Shown one piece after another: positions 10,061-18,604 of a DNA stretch of 64,000 bases (the first letter of the stretch is position 1; each line of letters starts with the position of its first letter). This DNA comes from Thermoflavimicrobium daqui (lineage in GTDB: Bacteria; Bacillota; Bacilli; Thermoactinomycetales; Thermoactinomycetaceae). The translations under genes were made by a program, and so were the position numbers. The stretch is taken from assembly GCF_003313465.1 (NCBI RefSeq), contig NZ_KZ845668.1, positions 124,001 through 188,000 on the forward strand, read 5' to 3'. Below the pieces are notes generated by a model that did no database searches, was not told the origin of the DNA, and saw nothing but the letters and a program-made list of their open reading frames with translations.

Positions 10061-10981
10061 TCAGTCTTTATTTTTTTGTTTTTCCAATATCCATTTTCGC
10101 AAGGAAAAGCCTACATCAACAACTCCCAAAAGCTGGATAAACATCGATAGCGGAGTCCACAACATAAAAAAAGCCAAAACTAACCAAGCTCTGCGTTTAT
10201 TACGATAGTGTAGCCAAAAGGCGATTAGGGAAAGTCCTTGTATCATAAATAAAAATTGCAAGATAAACAAAACACCTAAATAATTGTCTAATACTTTGGA
10301 TCCAATCCAGTCACTTAGTAAATAACCGATCATGATCACCATATAAAAGTAAAAAAACACTTTCGGCAAATGCCAGTCTCTGAAAGCGAGAACCTTTTTA
10401 GTTTCAAATCCTCTTCGACTTAGCCATTTTCTTCCTAGCCAAAAGTTGATAAAGGAGATTGGAGGGACCATTAAAAGTATCATCACTGGTAAAAATAGAT
10501 TTAAACGTATATAATTCGGATCAATTGTACCTATTCCTATTTCTTTTCCCTGCTGATAAACTTTTATCAATTCCTTTTGTAATAAATCGATCCAATCATA
10601 AAATCCAGGAATGAAGAGATAGGAAACCCCAAAAATAACCAATATACCTACACAACTAGCAATTAGGCCCGCTAGCACCACATCAGTTCCAGTTGTTTCC
10701 TTCTTACGATACATGATCCCCATACTAATCCCAACGATCAAAGCGAATAATATAATAACTCCTCCAACACTCCATCCCCAAAGGGCCGTGAGTCCTCCAG
10801 CTAGAGCTGCTAGGAGCAATCCATAAGTGGGGCGAAACCTTGTTACTAATAAGAAAATGGGGAGAGGGAGGAGATAAAACGCAAATAACATAAAGGGAGT
10901 TAGAAATAGACTTAGAAGTAAGATAAACATCACAGAAAGGAAAAAGAGGTCTTTATTTGCTTTTCTAGGCTGCTCAGTCAC
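10061..10981 (-). CDS. yybS: YybS/DUF2232 multi-spanning membrane protein
   Basis: A 306-residue protein with about eight hydrophobic segments and a glycine-rich LAALAGGLTALWGW loop, fitting the YybS (DUF2232) family next to gdpP in Bacilli. Its function is not established. It starts with GTG a few bases after the preceding MazG-like gene, so it is likely cotranscribed with it. Many segments are typical of a transporter-like S component, but no substrate can be inferred. Confidence 0.85.
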   Translation of the reverse strand: MTEQPRKANKDLFFLSVMFILLLSLFLTPFMLFAFYLLPLPIFLLVTRFRPTYGLLLAALAGGLTALWGWSVGGVIILFALIVGISMGIMYRKKETTGTDVVLAGLIASCVGILVIFGVSYLFIPGFYDWIDLLQKELIKVYQQGKEIGIGTIDPNYIRLNLFLPVMILLMVPPISFINFWLGRKWLSRRGFETKKVLAFRDWHLPKVFFYFYMVIMIGYLLSDWIGSKVLDNYLGVLFILQFLFMIQGLSLIAFWLHYRNKRRAWLVLAFFMLWTPLSMFIQLLGVVDVGFSLRKWILEKQKNKD

Positions 10982-10988
10982 GCTCCCA

Positions 10989-11300
10989 TCACCTCTTATT
11001 CATATACTCTTCAAGTGAAGAAAGATCACCATACCACTGTTCCAATTGGTGACCTTCATTTTTATGTTCTCTTAATTTATCAATGATAGCTTGATCTAAC
11101 TCACGAAAGCTTAATCCCATTCGCCTAGCCAAAATATAGGTAGATACGATCAGGCTAGATAAGCTATCTATAAGAATATGACGATTGGCATAATATAATC
11201 CCTTAAATAAGTTAGCAATTTGATTCAACATATCTGTTTTGAGCCAATCGATCACCTTAATATTTTTGGCAAACTGCATTCCTTTCTCCGGCCGATTCAT
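10989..11300 (-). CDS. MazG-like family protein
   Basis: A 103-residue helical protein resembling the MazG-like family (PF12643) of Bacilli: FAKNIKVIDWLKT, then a long helix ILIDSLSSLIVSTYILARRMGLSF, ending W-YGDLS. The acidic metal-binding signature of active MazG enzymes is not evident, so nucleotide hydrolysis should not be assumed. It lies seven bases before yybS. Confidence 0.7.
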   Translation of the reverse strand: MNRPEKGMQFAKNIKVIDWLKTDMLNQIANLFKGLYYANRHILIDSLSSLIVSTYILARRMGLSFRELDQAIIDKLREHKNEGHQLEQWYGDLSSLEEYMNKR

Positions 11301-11376
11301 CAGTCTTGCACTCCTTTAACGTAAAAGACATCTAGTTGAACTTTCTTCAACCTTCGGCCGTTTTCCTGCTTGTATA

Positions 11377-11412
11377 CGAAAAACAGGGGTAAAATCAAAT
11401 ACCCCTGTTTAA
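11377..11412 (-). terminator. Terminator of the rpsF-ssb-rpsR operon
   Basis: On the minus strand AAACAGGGGT pairs with ACCCCTGTTT, followed by TTTTCG. It stands directly behind rpsR. Confidence 0.88.
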
Positions 11413-11417
11413 AAGAA

Positions 11418-11645
11418 TTAATCATTCGTATATGGTAAGAGAGCCATTTGACGTGCTCTTTTAATTGCTCGGGTTAGCTGACGTTGGTATTTGGAGCTAG
11501 TCCCTGTCACACGACGTGGTAAGATTTTACCGCGCTCGCTGATAAATTTTTTAAGTAAATCGACATCTTTATAATCGATATAGTCGATCTTGTTAACCGT
11601 AAAGTAGCAAACTTTACGACGTTTATTACCGCGACGACGTGCCAT
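11418..11645 (-). CDS. rpsR: Small-subunit ribosomal protein S18
   Basis: 75 residues with the N-terminal [15 protein letters not shown] and the RNA-contact stretch [17 protein letters not shown] typical of S18. ATG 11645 lies eight bases behind GGAGGG; a TTG six bases earlier would be too close to that site. Last gene of the S6-SSB-S18 operon. Confidence 0.96.
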   Translation of the reverse strand: MARRRGNKRRKVCYFTVNKIDYIDYKDVDLLKKFISERGKILPRRVTGTSSKYQRQLTRAIKRARQMALLPYTND

Positions 11646-11689
11646 CTTCAAGTCCCTCCTTTATCAATAAGCTCATCTATATCCGTTTT

Positions 11690-12178
11690 CTAGAAAGGCA
11701 AATCATCATCGGAGATGTCAATCTGTCTTCCATCATCAGCAAAAGGATCATCCATTGGCTTTTGACGGTTATTGCCATAAGAGTTTCCACCATAATTATT
11801 ATTGCCACCATAGTTGTCTGGGCGGAAATCATCAGGTGGTCCTCCAGCAGCTCGACTCTTCGAGGAATCCAAAAAGCGTACGCTATCAGCAATCACTTCC
11901 GTCGTCCAAACTGTACGACCTTCCTGATTTTCATAGCTGCTCACTTGAATTCTCCCCTCTAATCCGACCAGAGAGCCCTTACGAATATAATTGGCACAGT
12001 TTTCAGCAAGTCCCCGCCAAGTTACGATTGGAATAAAGTCAGCATCCCGTTCTCCTTGTTGATTGGTATAACTTCGATTAACAGCAACGACAAAACGAGT
12101 AACTGCTACGCCATTCGAAGTATAACGAAGCTCAGGATCACGCGCTAACCGTCCAATCAGGATGACCCGATTCAGCAT
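11690..12178 (-). CDS. ssb: Single-stranded DNA-binding protein SSB
   Basis: 162 residues: an N-terminal OB fold (MLNRVILIGRLARDPELRY), a glycine- and asparagine-rich linker (about residues 110-145) and the acidic C-terminal tip DDDLPF that binds replication and repair partners. ATG 12178 is preferred because the GGAGG site directly abuts the upstream ATG at 12184, leaving no spacing. It sits between rpsF and rpsR. Confidence 0.95.
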   Translation of the reverse strand: MLNRVILIGRLARDPELRYTSNGVAVTRFVVAVNRSYTNQQGERDADFIPIVTWRGLAENCANYIRKGSLVGLEGRIQVSSYENQEGRTVWTTEVIADSVRFLDSSKSRAAGGPPDDFRPDNYGGNNNYGGNSYGNNRQKPMDDPFADDGRQIDISDDDLPF

Positions 12179-12221
12179 TGACATCCTCCCCCTTTATTTA
12201 GATGATCTAACCTTTGTGTTT

Positions 12222-12512
12222 TTATTTCTCATCGACATTGATTGTTAAATGACGGATGATATTGTCATTGATGTTAATTACGCGATCTAATTCAGAAACT
12301 ACATCAGCATCTGCGTTAAAGCTGTAGATTGTATAGATACCTTCACGGTATTTATCAATCATATAAGCAAGGCGGCGCTTCCCTAAATCCTGTTCTTCTA
12401 GGATCTCTCCGCCTCCATTTGTAATAACAGCTTGTACTTTCTCACGAGTTGCTTTTAGTGTTTCTTCATCCACATCTGGGCGTACAATGAAGTTTAATTC
12501 ATATTTACGCAC
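12222..12512 (-). CDS. rpsF: Small-subunit ribosomal protein S6
   Basis: 96 residues beginning MRKYELNFIVRPD, an S6 signature; S6 pairs with S18 on the 30S platform. It starts with GTG eight bases behind AGGAGGTG. It is the first gene of the operon, so the promoter should lie in 12,513-12,679. Confidence 0.96.
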   Translation of the reverse strand: MRKYELNFIVRPDVDEETLKATREKVQAVITNGGGEILEEQDLGKRRLAYMIDKYREGIYTIYSFNADADVVSELDRVININDNIIRHLTINVDEK

Positions 12513-12679
12513 GTTCTACACCTCCTTCTGGACTTTACGGCTCTACATTCTTTTCGTAGAGCAAGGAGTAATAAATACTCACGATAATATATTTTAACAA
12601 AAAGTAGGGTTCGTAGCAAGAACTAAACCATATGCCTTTCCCGCAATCATTAGGCTAAGAATAGATACGAGTTAACATG

Positions 12680-13780
12680 CTAAACATTAAATCGGAAGGT
12701 AATAATGTCCCCATCTTGTACTACATAATCTTTTCCTTCTAAACGTAGTAGACCCTTCTCGCGTGCATGGGCTAATGAACCTACACGAATTAAGTCAGTA
12801 TAACTTATCACTTCTGCCCGTATAAAACCACGCTCAAAGTCGGTATGAATTACTCCAGCAGCTTGAGGCGCTTTCGTACCTTCACGAATGGTCCATGCTC
12901 GAACTTCTTTTTCGCCGGCTGTAAAATAGGTAATTAATCCAAGTAAGCGATAAGCAGCATTAATCAGACGATCCAGGCCTGAAGTTTCTAATCCTAGCTC
13001 AGCTAAGAACGCTTTTCGTTCTTCTGCATCTAATTCCGCAATCTCAGCTTCGACTTGTGCGCTTACTGTAACTACATCCGCCCCTTCCTTCGCTGCAATT
13101 TGCTTTACTATTTGAACATAGGGATTTTGTTCAGGATCTGCTACTTCTGCTTCACCAACATTTGCTGCATAAAGCATTTTTTTCAGAGTTAATAAATTAA
13201 GACTCTTTATTATGAGTTTCTCTTCATCACTTAGGTCGAGTGAGCGTGCAGGGCTTCCCTCCGCTAAAACTTCTTGTAAACGTGTCAATAGCTCATGCTC
13301 TTGGATCGCTGCCTTATCCCCACTCTTTTTTTGCCTAGCTACACGCTCCAAACGTTTTTCTACAGATTCCAAATCTGCCAGCACCAATTCTAAGTTAATT
13401 GTTTCTATATCACTGGCTGGATCCACTTTTCCTGCTACATGAGTAATATTTTCATCTTCAAAACAACGTACGACATGAATAATGGCGTCAACTTCACGAA
13501 TATGAGACAAAAATTTATTTCCTAATCCCTCACCCTGACTAGCTCCTTTAACCAGTCCAGCAATATCTACAAACTGTACCGATGTAGGTATGATGCGCTG
13601 TGGATTTACGATTTCCGCTAAGCGATCTAACCGCTCATCAGGTACATCAACCACTCCTACATTGGGATCAATTGTACAAAATGGATAGTTCGCTGATTCT
13701 GCTCCAGCTTGTGTAATAGCATTAAATAGTGTGGATTTCCCTACATTAGGTAATCCAACAATCCCTGTAGTTAGTCCCAT
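12680..13780 (-). CDS. ychF: Ribosome-binding ATPase YchF (Obg-like)
   Basis: 366 residues, the usual length. It has the G1 motif [23 protein letters not shown] (G3 region), a coiled-coil insertion in the middle and a C-terminal TGS domain. YchF binds ATP rather than GTP and associates with ribosomes. ATG 13780 follows an AAGGGG site. An open extension to 13837 adds residues that are absent from the family. Confidence 0.95.
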   Translation of the reverse strand: MGLTTGIVGLPNVGKSTLFNAITQAGAESANYPFCTIDPNVGVVDVPDERLDRLAEIVNPQRIIPTSVQFVDIAGLVKGASQGEGLGNKFLSHIREVDAIIHVVRCFEDENITHVAGKVDPASDIETINLELVLADLESVEKRLERVARQKKSGDKAAIQEHELLTRLQEVLAEGSPARSLDLSDEEKLIIKSLNLLTLKKMLYAANVGEAEVADPEQNPYVQIVKQIAAKEGADVVTVSAQVEAEIAELDAEERKAFLAELGLETSGLDRLINAAYRLLGLITYFTAGEKEVRAWTIREGTKAPQAAGVIHTDFERGFIRAEVISYTDLIRVGSLAHAREKGLLRLEGKDYVVQDGDIITFRFNV

Positions 13781-13858
13781 ACGGCACCCCTTTTCTTCTC
13801 TTCCAAATGGCACAATAATTGAAGGCAACTTCTTCATTATATAAGAAAATTAATATCC

Positions 13859-13888
13859 AAAAAAACAGCCGCTCCCAATAAGCGGCTA
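13859..13888 (-). terminator. Terminator after the DUF951 gene
   Basis: On the minus strand AGCCGCT pairs with AGCGGCT and is followed by seven T. Confidence 0.85.
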
Positions 13889-13890
13889 CT

Positions 13891-14115
13891 TTATTCGCGA
13901 TCCTTTACTTGACTTTCTGTCTGCTCCGCTGAAACTAATACTTTTTTCATTCGTTGTTCAAAACGGCGACGAGGTAAGAGTATACTATGATCACAGCCTG
14001 TACATTTAATTCGAATATCCGCACCCATCCGAATGACTTTCCATGCATTCGTTCCACAGGGATGAGGCTTCTTCATCTCCACAATATCACCTAAGGCAAA
14101 TTGCTTTTTTTGCAC
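13891..14115 (-). CDS. DUF951 (YyzM-type) small protein
   Basis: 74 residues with KKPHPCGTNAWKVIRMGADIRIKCTGCDH, the DUF951 signature; the three Cys and nearby His suggest a small metal site. The gene is found beside ychF in Bacilli and its role is unknown. It starts with GTG. Confidence 0.85.
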   Translation of the reverse strand: MQKKQFALGDIVEMKKPHPCGTNAWKVIRMGADIRIKCTGCDHSILLPRRRFEQRMKKVLVSAEQTESQVKDRE

Positions 14116-14831
14116 AAAAGATCACTCTTTCTCAAATCAGTCGGATTTGAAGGGTAGCTTCAATCACATCTTTATTAGACAATGCGCTTTGCCTTAATTT
14201 AAAAGATAAAAACCAACATTGCAATAGGTTAAAGTAAATATTTCATGGAATATTTCTGAAGCAAGAAAGGATTCCAACAATCCTCGTGGTTCAATAACGT
14301 TTACCTTTAAACAATCACCATTTATTCTTTTATATCTTTACCTATCTAGAGATAGCCACCTATCCTAAAAACATTTTACATAAATTTATACTATTATAAA
14401 ATATTTGAGGGTATATATAATTAAATCCTGCTTTTAAATCCAATATATCTGTTGTAAGTCGATTTATAATATCATTGACTTTTCATTGTATCTCGTTGAG
14501 ACATCACTCTTTTTATCCCCTTAATCATAGATAGAACAAGAGCCGAATTGTTGTATTTGGTGACTGTTTTAGACGACCATCTCTTTTAAAAATATAGATC
14601 GATGATATTCTGATGGATTAACCTACTTATGAAATCCCCATGTATGGAGTAGCTTAGTAAGAATCGCCTCTTTATTCATATGTTGCAGATGTTCTTCGGT
14701 TTCTCCCTCATACTCTTTTTTCCTTACAATACTAAGTCGTGATGACAATAGCATCGATAATCGTTCACCACGTATATTTTCTTCCTACTTTCCGTATACT
14801 GGTAAGGATGAATTTTCCGGAGGTAGCGAAA
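14116..14831. other. Long intergenic stretch between the DUF951 gene and yyaC
   Basis: About 700 bases, AT-rich, between divergent genes. I found no gene with a ribosome-binding site, no RNA signature and no repeat-family copy. In Bacillus this interval often contains other genes, so it may be decayed sequence. Confidence 0.4.
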
Positions 14832-15425
14832 ATGAGAGAGTTTCACTTGGCTCCGCAAACTCATACCTTAACCTTTCCATATAGAATGGAATATACTCAT
14901 CCACATGCTAGTCAGCTTTTTTCTGATCATATTTCTTATGCGCTTAATGATTTTCAAGCCGAATCTCGGATCATATGTGTTTGCATAGGAACAGATCGCT
15001 CAACGGGTGACTCATTAGGTCCTTTAGTCGGCTCTTTTCTAGCTAAAAAAGCCCCAAGTCATATCAAGATTTTTGGCACACTTGACGAGCCTGTTCATGC
15101 TCTAAACTTGCAAAATACCATTCAGTATATTCATAGCAAATATCCAAAATCTCCAATCATCGCAGTCGATGCTTGTCTAGGTCATCTGAAAAGCGTCGGT
15201 TGGATTCAAGTAGGGTTAGGTCCGATTAAACCGGGAGCAGGAGTAAAAAAGGATCTACCCGAAATCGGACAAATTCATATTAAAGGAATCGTTAATGTTT
15301 CTGGGTTTATGGAATATATCATTCTACAAAATACACGTTTAAGTGTTGTAATGAAGATGGCAGAAGTCATTTCTTCTTCTATTTTAATGGCCACTTCAAC
15401 CAATCAAACTTCCTCAAGCTTATAA
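14832..15425 (+). CDS. yyaC: Spore protease YyaC (GPR-like)
   Basis: 197 residues. The segment ICVCIGTDRSTGDSLGPLVG, then GTLDEPVHALNL and IIAVDACLG, are hallmarks of the YyaC family, related to hydrogenase-maturation and germination proteases. Known members are expressed during sporulation. ATG 14832 lies nine bases behind GGAGG; the open frame to 14739 has no such site. Presence of this gene is one reason to call the organism spore-forming. Confidence 0.9.
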   Translation: MREFHLAPQTHTLTFPYRMEYTHPHASQLFSDHISYALNDFQAESRIICVCIGTDRSTGDSLGPLVGSFLAKKAPSHIKIFGTLDEPVHALNLQNTIQYIHSKYPKSPIIAVDACLGHLKSVGWIQVGLGPIKPGAGVKKDLPEIGQIHIKGIVNVSGFMEYIILQNTRLSVVMKMAEVISSSILMATSTNQTSSSL

Positions 15426-15521
15426 GTTTTCTAGGCATTCTGGGCTCTTTGAGGAAGAAAACATAAGTGATCAATTATCTAATCTTTTACTAAGATTCGG
15501 TAATTGTTTCAATAGGAAGTC

Positions 15522-15566
15522 GCCGAATAATAAGGAAGCTGTTTACTGGTACCTTACTTATTCGGC
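15522..15566. terminator. Hairpin between convergent yyaC and the cysteine desulfurase gene
   Basis: GCCGAATAATAAGG pairs with CCTTACTTATTCGGC, with one bulged base and a 16-base loop. T-tracts are weak on both sides, so termination is probable but not certain. Confidence 0.6.
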
Positions 15567-15690
15567 ACATCTATTTCTTTTTATGGTTTAAATAGGTTTT
15601 TGGGAACAATTGCATCATTTCATCCAAACCTAAGTCATTCTTAGCATGAGAGCGAAGAGCAGCCGATCCAGTGACCAACCTCCATTTAGT

Positions 15691-16830
15691 CTAAATAAAT
15701 GCTTGACTAATCTCTTGGATAGCACGTATAAAACAGGCAATCTCTTCAGTTGTATTAAAATATCCCGGACTTACACGTATAGCACCAATTTGACCTGTTT
15801 TCATTTGCTGATGGGCTAAAAAAGCACAATGTAAACCTGATCGAACAGCAATTTGATAATGTTGATCAAGAATCATCGCTACCTCAGTGCCACTTACATT
15901 TCTTAAATTAAACGAAATAATAGGGAGTTTCGGTGGCTCCAAAGTGTATAATTCTACACCTTCAATACTAGCTAGTCCTTCCCATAACAGATGGGTTAAT
16001 TTTTTCTCATGTTCATAAATTTGATCGATTCCTGTTTGCAAAATAAACTCGACTCCAGCTCCTAATCCTGCAAGTCCAGGTGTATTAGGTGTTCCACTTT
16101 CAAATCCAATCGGTTTTTCTACTGGCTGTTCTAACTGTTCAGAGCGGTTTCCTGTTCCTCCTTGGATCATAGGAACAAGTGAAACGGACTCATGCACATA
16201 AAGTCCACCTGTTCCTTGTGGTCCAAATAAACTCTTATGCCCTGGAAAAGCTAATAAATCAATGGGTAGCCTTTCCAAATCGATCGGAAGCAACCCGGCC
16301 GTCTGCGCTGCATCAACTAAATAAAAAATTCCCTTCCTGCGCGCTACGTCTCCAATTTCCTCAACCGGTAAAATATCTCCTGTTACATTGGAACCATGAA
16401 TAGTAACAATTAATCGCGTATTAGTTTGAATAGCATTGGCTACTTGCTTAGCCCAACCTACCTTCTTATCATACGTAATCCAAGTCGTTTGTACATGCAT
16501 CTGCTTTTGTAAATAGGAAGCTGGGCGCGCGACTGCATTATGCTCCCAACCAGTAAGAATCATATGATCTCCTGATTGTATAAGCCCTTTGATTGCTTGA
16601 TTCAATGCATAAGTGGTATTAGGGAAAAATAAAAGATTGCTAGGATTTTTTACTCCTAGCAATTGAGATAATAAATTTCGAGTCCGAGTAATAGTTTGGC
16701 TCGCCCTAGAAGCTAATTGATGATTTCCACGTCCAGGATTGGCTCCGTACTCCTCAATTGCTTGCTTAACTGCCTCTGCAACACCTTTAGGTTTGGGCCA
16801 AGTCGAAGCTGCATTATCTAGATAAATCAT
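15691..16830 (-). CDS. Cysteine desulfurase family protein (class V aminotransferase)
   Basis: A 379-residue PLP enzyme of the single-gene desulfurase group found in Firmicutes. It has YLDNAAST at the N-terminus, the PLP lysine in FPGHKSLFGPQGTGGLYV and a C-terminal SGLHCA loop that carries the likely catalytic Cys. It would release sulfur from cysteine as an enzyme-bound persulfide. Its ATG overlaps the parB stop by four bases, so it is the last gene of the parA-parB operon. Confidence 0.88.
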   Translation of the reverse strand: MIYLDNAASTWPKPKGVAEAVKQAIEEYGANPGRGNHQLASRASQTITRTRNLLSQLLGVKNPSNLLFFPNTTYALNQAIKGLIQSGDHMILTGWEHNAVARPASYLQKQMHVQTTWITYDKKVGWAKQVANAIQTNTRLIVTIHGSNVTGDILPVEEIGDVARRKGIFYLVDAAQTAGLLPIDLERLPIDLLAFPGHKSLFGPQGTGGLYVHESVSLVPMIQGGTGNRSEQLEQPVEKPIGFESGTPNTPGLAGLGAGVEFILQTGIDQIYEHEKKLTHLLWEGLASIEGVELYTLEPPKLPIISFNLRNVSGTEVAMILDQHYQIAVRSGLHCAFLAHQQMKTGQIGAIRVSPGYFNTTEEIACFIRAIQEISQAFI

Positions 16831-17705
16831 CCTATCACCTGATCCTGATATAATAACTCTACTAAGCGCTCTAGCTCCCGTTCTGAATGATATACAATTT
16901 CAATTTTCCCTTTACGCCGACCTTTTTTTATCTTGACGGGTGTACTTAATAATTGTTGTAGCATATCTTCGTATCTACGAAGACTGGGGTCAAGCTCTCC
17001 TTTTGATTTTTGTTTTTCTTTTCTTACAGGTAATTGATTTATTTTTTGTACCCATTCTTCCAATTCACGAACACTTGCATTTTCTTGCTTAACTTTTTCT
17101 GCCAACTTTTTTTGTTGCTGGGCATCTTTAAGTCCTAATAATGCACGTGCATGCCCCATTGACAATGTTCCACGTGAAACATCTTCCTGTAATTCCTCTG
17201 GTAGCTGTAAAAGCCGAAGAAAGTTTGTCACATGCGACCGGCTTTTTCCGACACGTGTCGATACTTGTTCATGGGTTAATGAAAAATGTTGCATTAGTTT
17301 TTGATAAGCATAAGCAATCTCTATCGGGTTTAAATCTTCGCGTTGTAAATTTTCTACTAAACCAATTTCCAACATTTGATCATCATTTAACTCTTTAACT
17401 ACTACAGGTACTTTCGCTAAACCTGCCTTCTTAGCTGCGCGAAATCGACGTTCTCCAGCAATAATTTCATATCCTCTAATACTCTCTCTTACAATCAGTG
17501 GTTGAATAATCCCATGTAACTTAATAGAATCACTTAATTCTTCGATCAAATCATCTCCAAAATGCTTGCGTGGTTGATATGGATTTGGACGCAATTTATC
17601 TAACTCAACTTGCTTAACTACATCTTCTTCTGAAATTTCAACTTGCGGAAATAAAGCACCTAAACCTAAGCTTTTGACTCCATCTCCTAAGCCTTTACTA
17701 CTCAT
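16827..17705 (-). CDS. parB: Chromosome partition protein ParB (Spo0J)
   Basis: 292 residues. The N-terminal CTPase/clamp domain has LRPNPYQPRKHF and GERRFRAAKKA; the middle has the parS-reading helix-turn-helix (LTHEQVSTRVGKSRSHVTNFLRLL); the C-terminus dimerises. ParB slides from parS as a CTP-gated clamp and recruits SMC. Its ATG overlaps the end of parA by eight bases. A perfect parS site lies within the coding sequence, as in Bacillus subtilis. Confidence 0.96.
   Translation of the reverse strand: MSSKGLGDGVKSLGLGALFPQVEISEEDVVKQVELDKLRPNPYQPRKHFGDDLIEELSDSIKLHGIIQPLIVRESIRGYEIIAGERRFRAAKKAGLAKVPVVVKELNDDQMLEIGLVENLQREDLNPIEIAYAYQKLMQHFSLTHEQVSTRVGKSRSHVTNFLRLLQLPEELQEDVSRGTLSMGHARALLGLKDAQQQKKLAEKVKQENASVRELEEWVQKINQLPVRKEKQKSKGELDPSLRRYEDMLQQLLSTPVKIKKGRRKGKIEIVYHSERELERLVELLYQDQVIG
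17166..17181. promoter_or_regulatory. parS site inside parB
   Basis: TGTTCCACGTGAAACA is a perfect match to the Bacillus parS consensus TGTTNCACGTGAAACA. ParB nucleates here. Confidence 0.93.
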
Positions 17706-18414
17706 GACTAATCACTTCCTTAGCTAAGTCAATATAACACTCCGCACCACGTGAACGCGCATCATACATTAGGATCGGCTTTCCATGACTAGGAGCTTCG
17801 CTTAATCTGACATTTCGAGGAATCACTGTCGTATAAACTTTTGAACCGAAATATTTTTTTACTTCATCCATAACCTGAACAGATAGATTCGTTCGTTTGT
17901 CAAACATCGTTAGCAAAACACCTTCAATCCCTAAAAATTTATTGAGATGTTTTTGAACCAAGCGAATCGTATTTAACAATTGACCTAATCCTTCTAGCGC
18001 ATAAAACTCACATTGTATGGGAATCATGACTGTTTCAGCTGCTGTTAGAGCATTCAACGTAATAATACCTAAAGAAGGTGGACAATCAATAAAGATATAG
18101 TGGAAATCATTTTTGACATATGATAAAGCCCTTTTCAGCCTCAACTCACGGGAAATAGCTTGGGCTAATTCAATCTCAACACCAGCAAGCTTAATCGTTG
18201 CAGGAATGACCCACAAATTATTCACAGAGGTTGATATAATCACCTCATTGGGTATTGTCTCATTCATAAGTACATCATAAATGCACTTAGTTACATCTGG
18301 TTTATGGATTCCTAAACCACTTGTGGTATTTCCTTGCGGATCAATATCTACAATGAGTACTTTTCTCCCCAAGGAAGCTAAACTTGCTGCTAGGTTAATG
18401 GATGTTGTTGTTTT
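17698..18414 (-). CDS. parA: ParA (Soj), exon 2, residues 16-253
   Basis: This exon begins at the Walker A lysine codon (KTTTSINLAASL) and carries the rest of the ATPase: VDIDPQGN (A' motif), FIDCPPSLG (Walker B) and the C-terminal DNA-binding face. Joined to exon 1 it gives 253 residues, the length of Bacillus Soj, with the frame kept across the splice. Soj binds DNA as an ATP dimer and regulates DnaA as a monomer or dimer. An open frame with a TTG at 18372 exists but would lack the P-loop and has no ribosome-binding site. Confidence 0.95.
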   Translation of the reverse strand, partial: KTTTSINLAASLASLGRKVLIVDIDPQGNTTSGLGIHKPDVTKCIYDVLMNETIPNEVIISTSVNNLWVIPATIKLAGVEIELAQAISRELRLKRALSYVKNDFHYIFIDCPPSLGIITLNALTAAETVMIPIQCEFYALEGLGQLLNTIRLVQKHLNKFLGIEGVLLTMFDKRTNLSVQVMDEVKKYFGSKVYTTVIPRNVRLSEAPSHGKPILMYDARSRGAECYIDLAKEVISHE

Positions 18415-18546
18415 GTAGGGTAGAAAACTAGCGCCTTATATATGCATCCTAAAATAATTCGCTTATGGCCACTTATCAGATAATATCCTGATTCGACTTA
18501 AACAAATTCTACCGATCACATATACAGGTTTCTAGTATCCCCCTCC
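18415..18546 (-). ncRNA. Group II intron domain VI with a large insertion
   Basis: The basal stem forms from GGGGGATACTAG near the start and CTAGTTTTCTACCC at the 3' end, leaving an unpaired A at position -7 as likely branch point. About 90 nt of additional sequence sits at the tip; domain VI is usually about 40 nt in all. Confidence 0.65.
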
Positions 18547-18580
18547 GAACCGAACGTACACCTTTCGATGTATTCGGCTC
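18547..18580 (-). ncRNA. Group II intron domain V (catalytic hairpin)
   Basis: On the minus strand a 34-nt hairpin begins GAGCCG, has a GAAA tetraloop and ends CGGTTC. The AGC catalytic triad is present. Stems are complete, so the ribozyme core looks intact. Confidence 0.93.
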
Positions 18581-18604
18581 TCCAATTGTCGCTAGGTCAG
18601 GTGA

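Noticed and set aside
15596-15690. Minus-strand fragment after the desulfurase gene reading ...SAALRSHAKNDLGLDEMMQLFPK...
   Set aside because: It looks protein-like, but the only in-frame start is a TTG directly abutting GGAGG, and I could not match it to a family. Possibly the relic of a small gene; not strong enough to annotate.
17698-18372. parA as a short intact gene starting at the TTG at 18372
   Set aside because: It would lack the whole P-loop and has no ribosome-binding site. The missing N-terminus is found exactly upstream of a group II intron.
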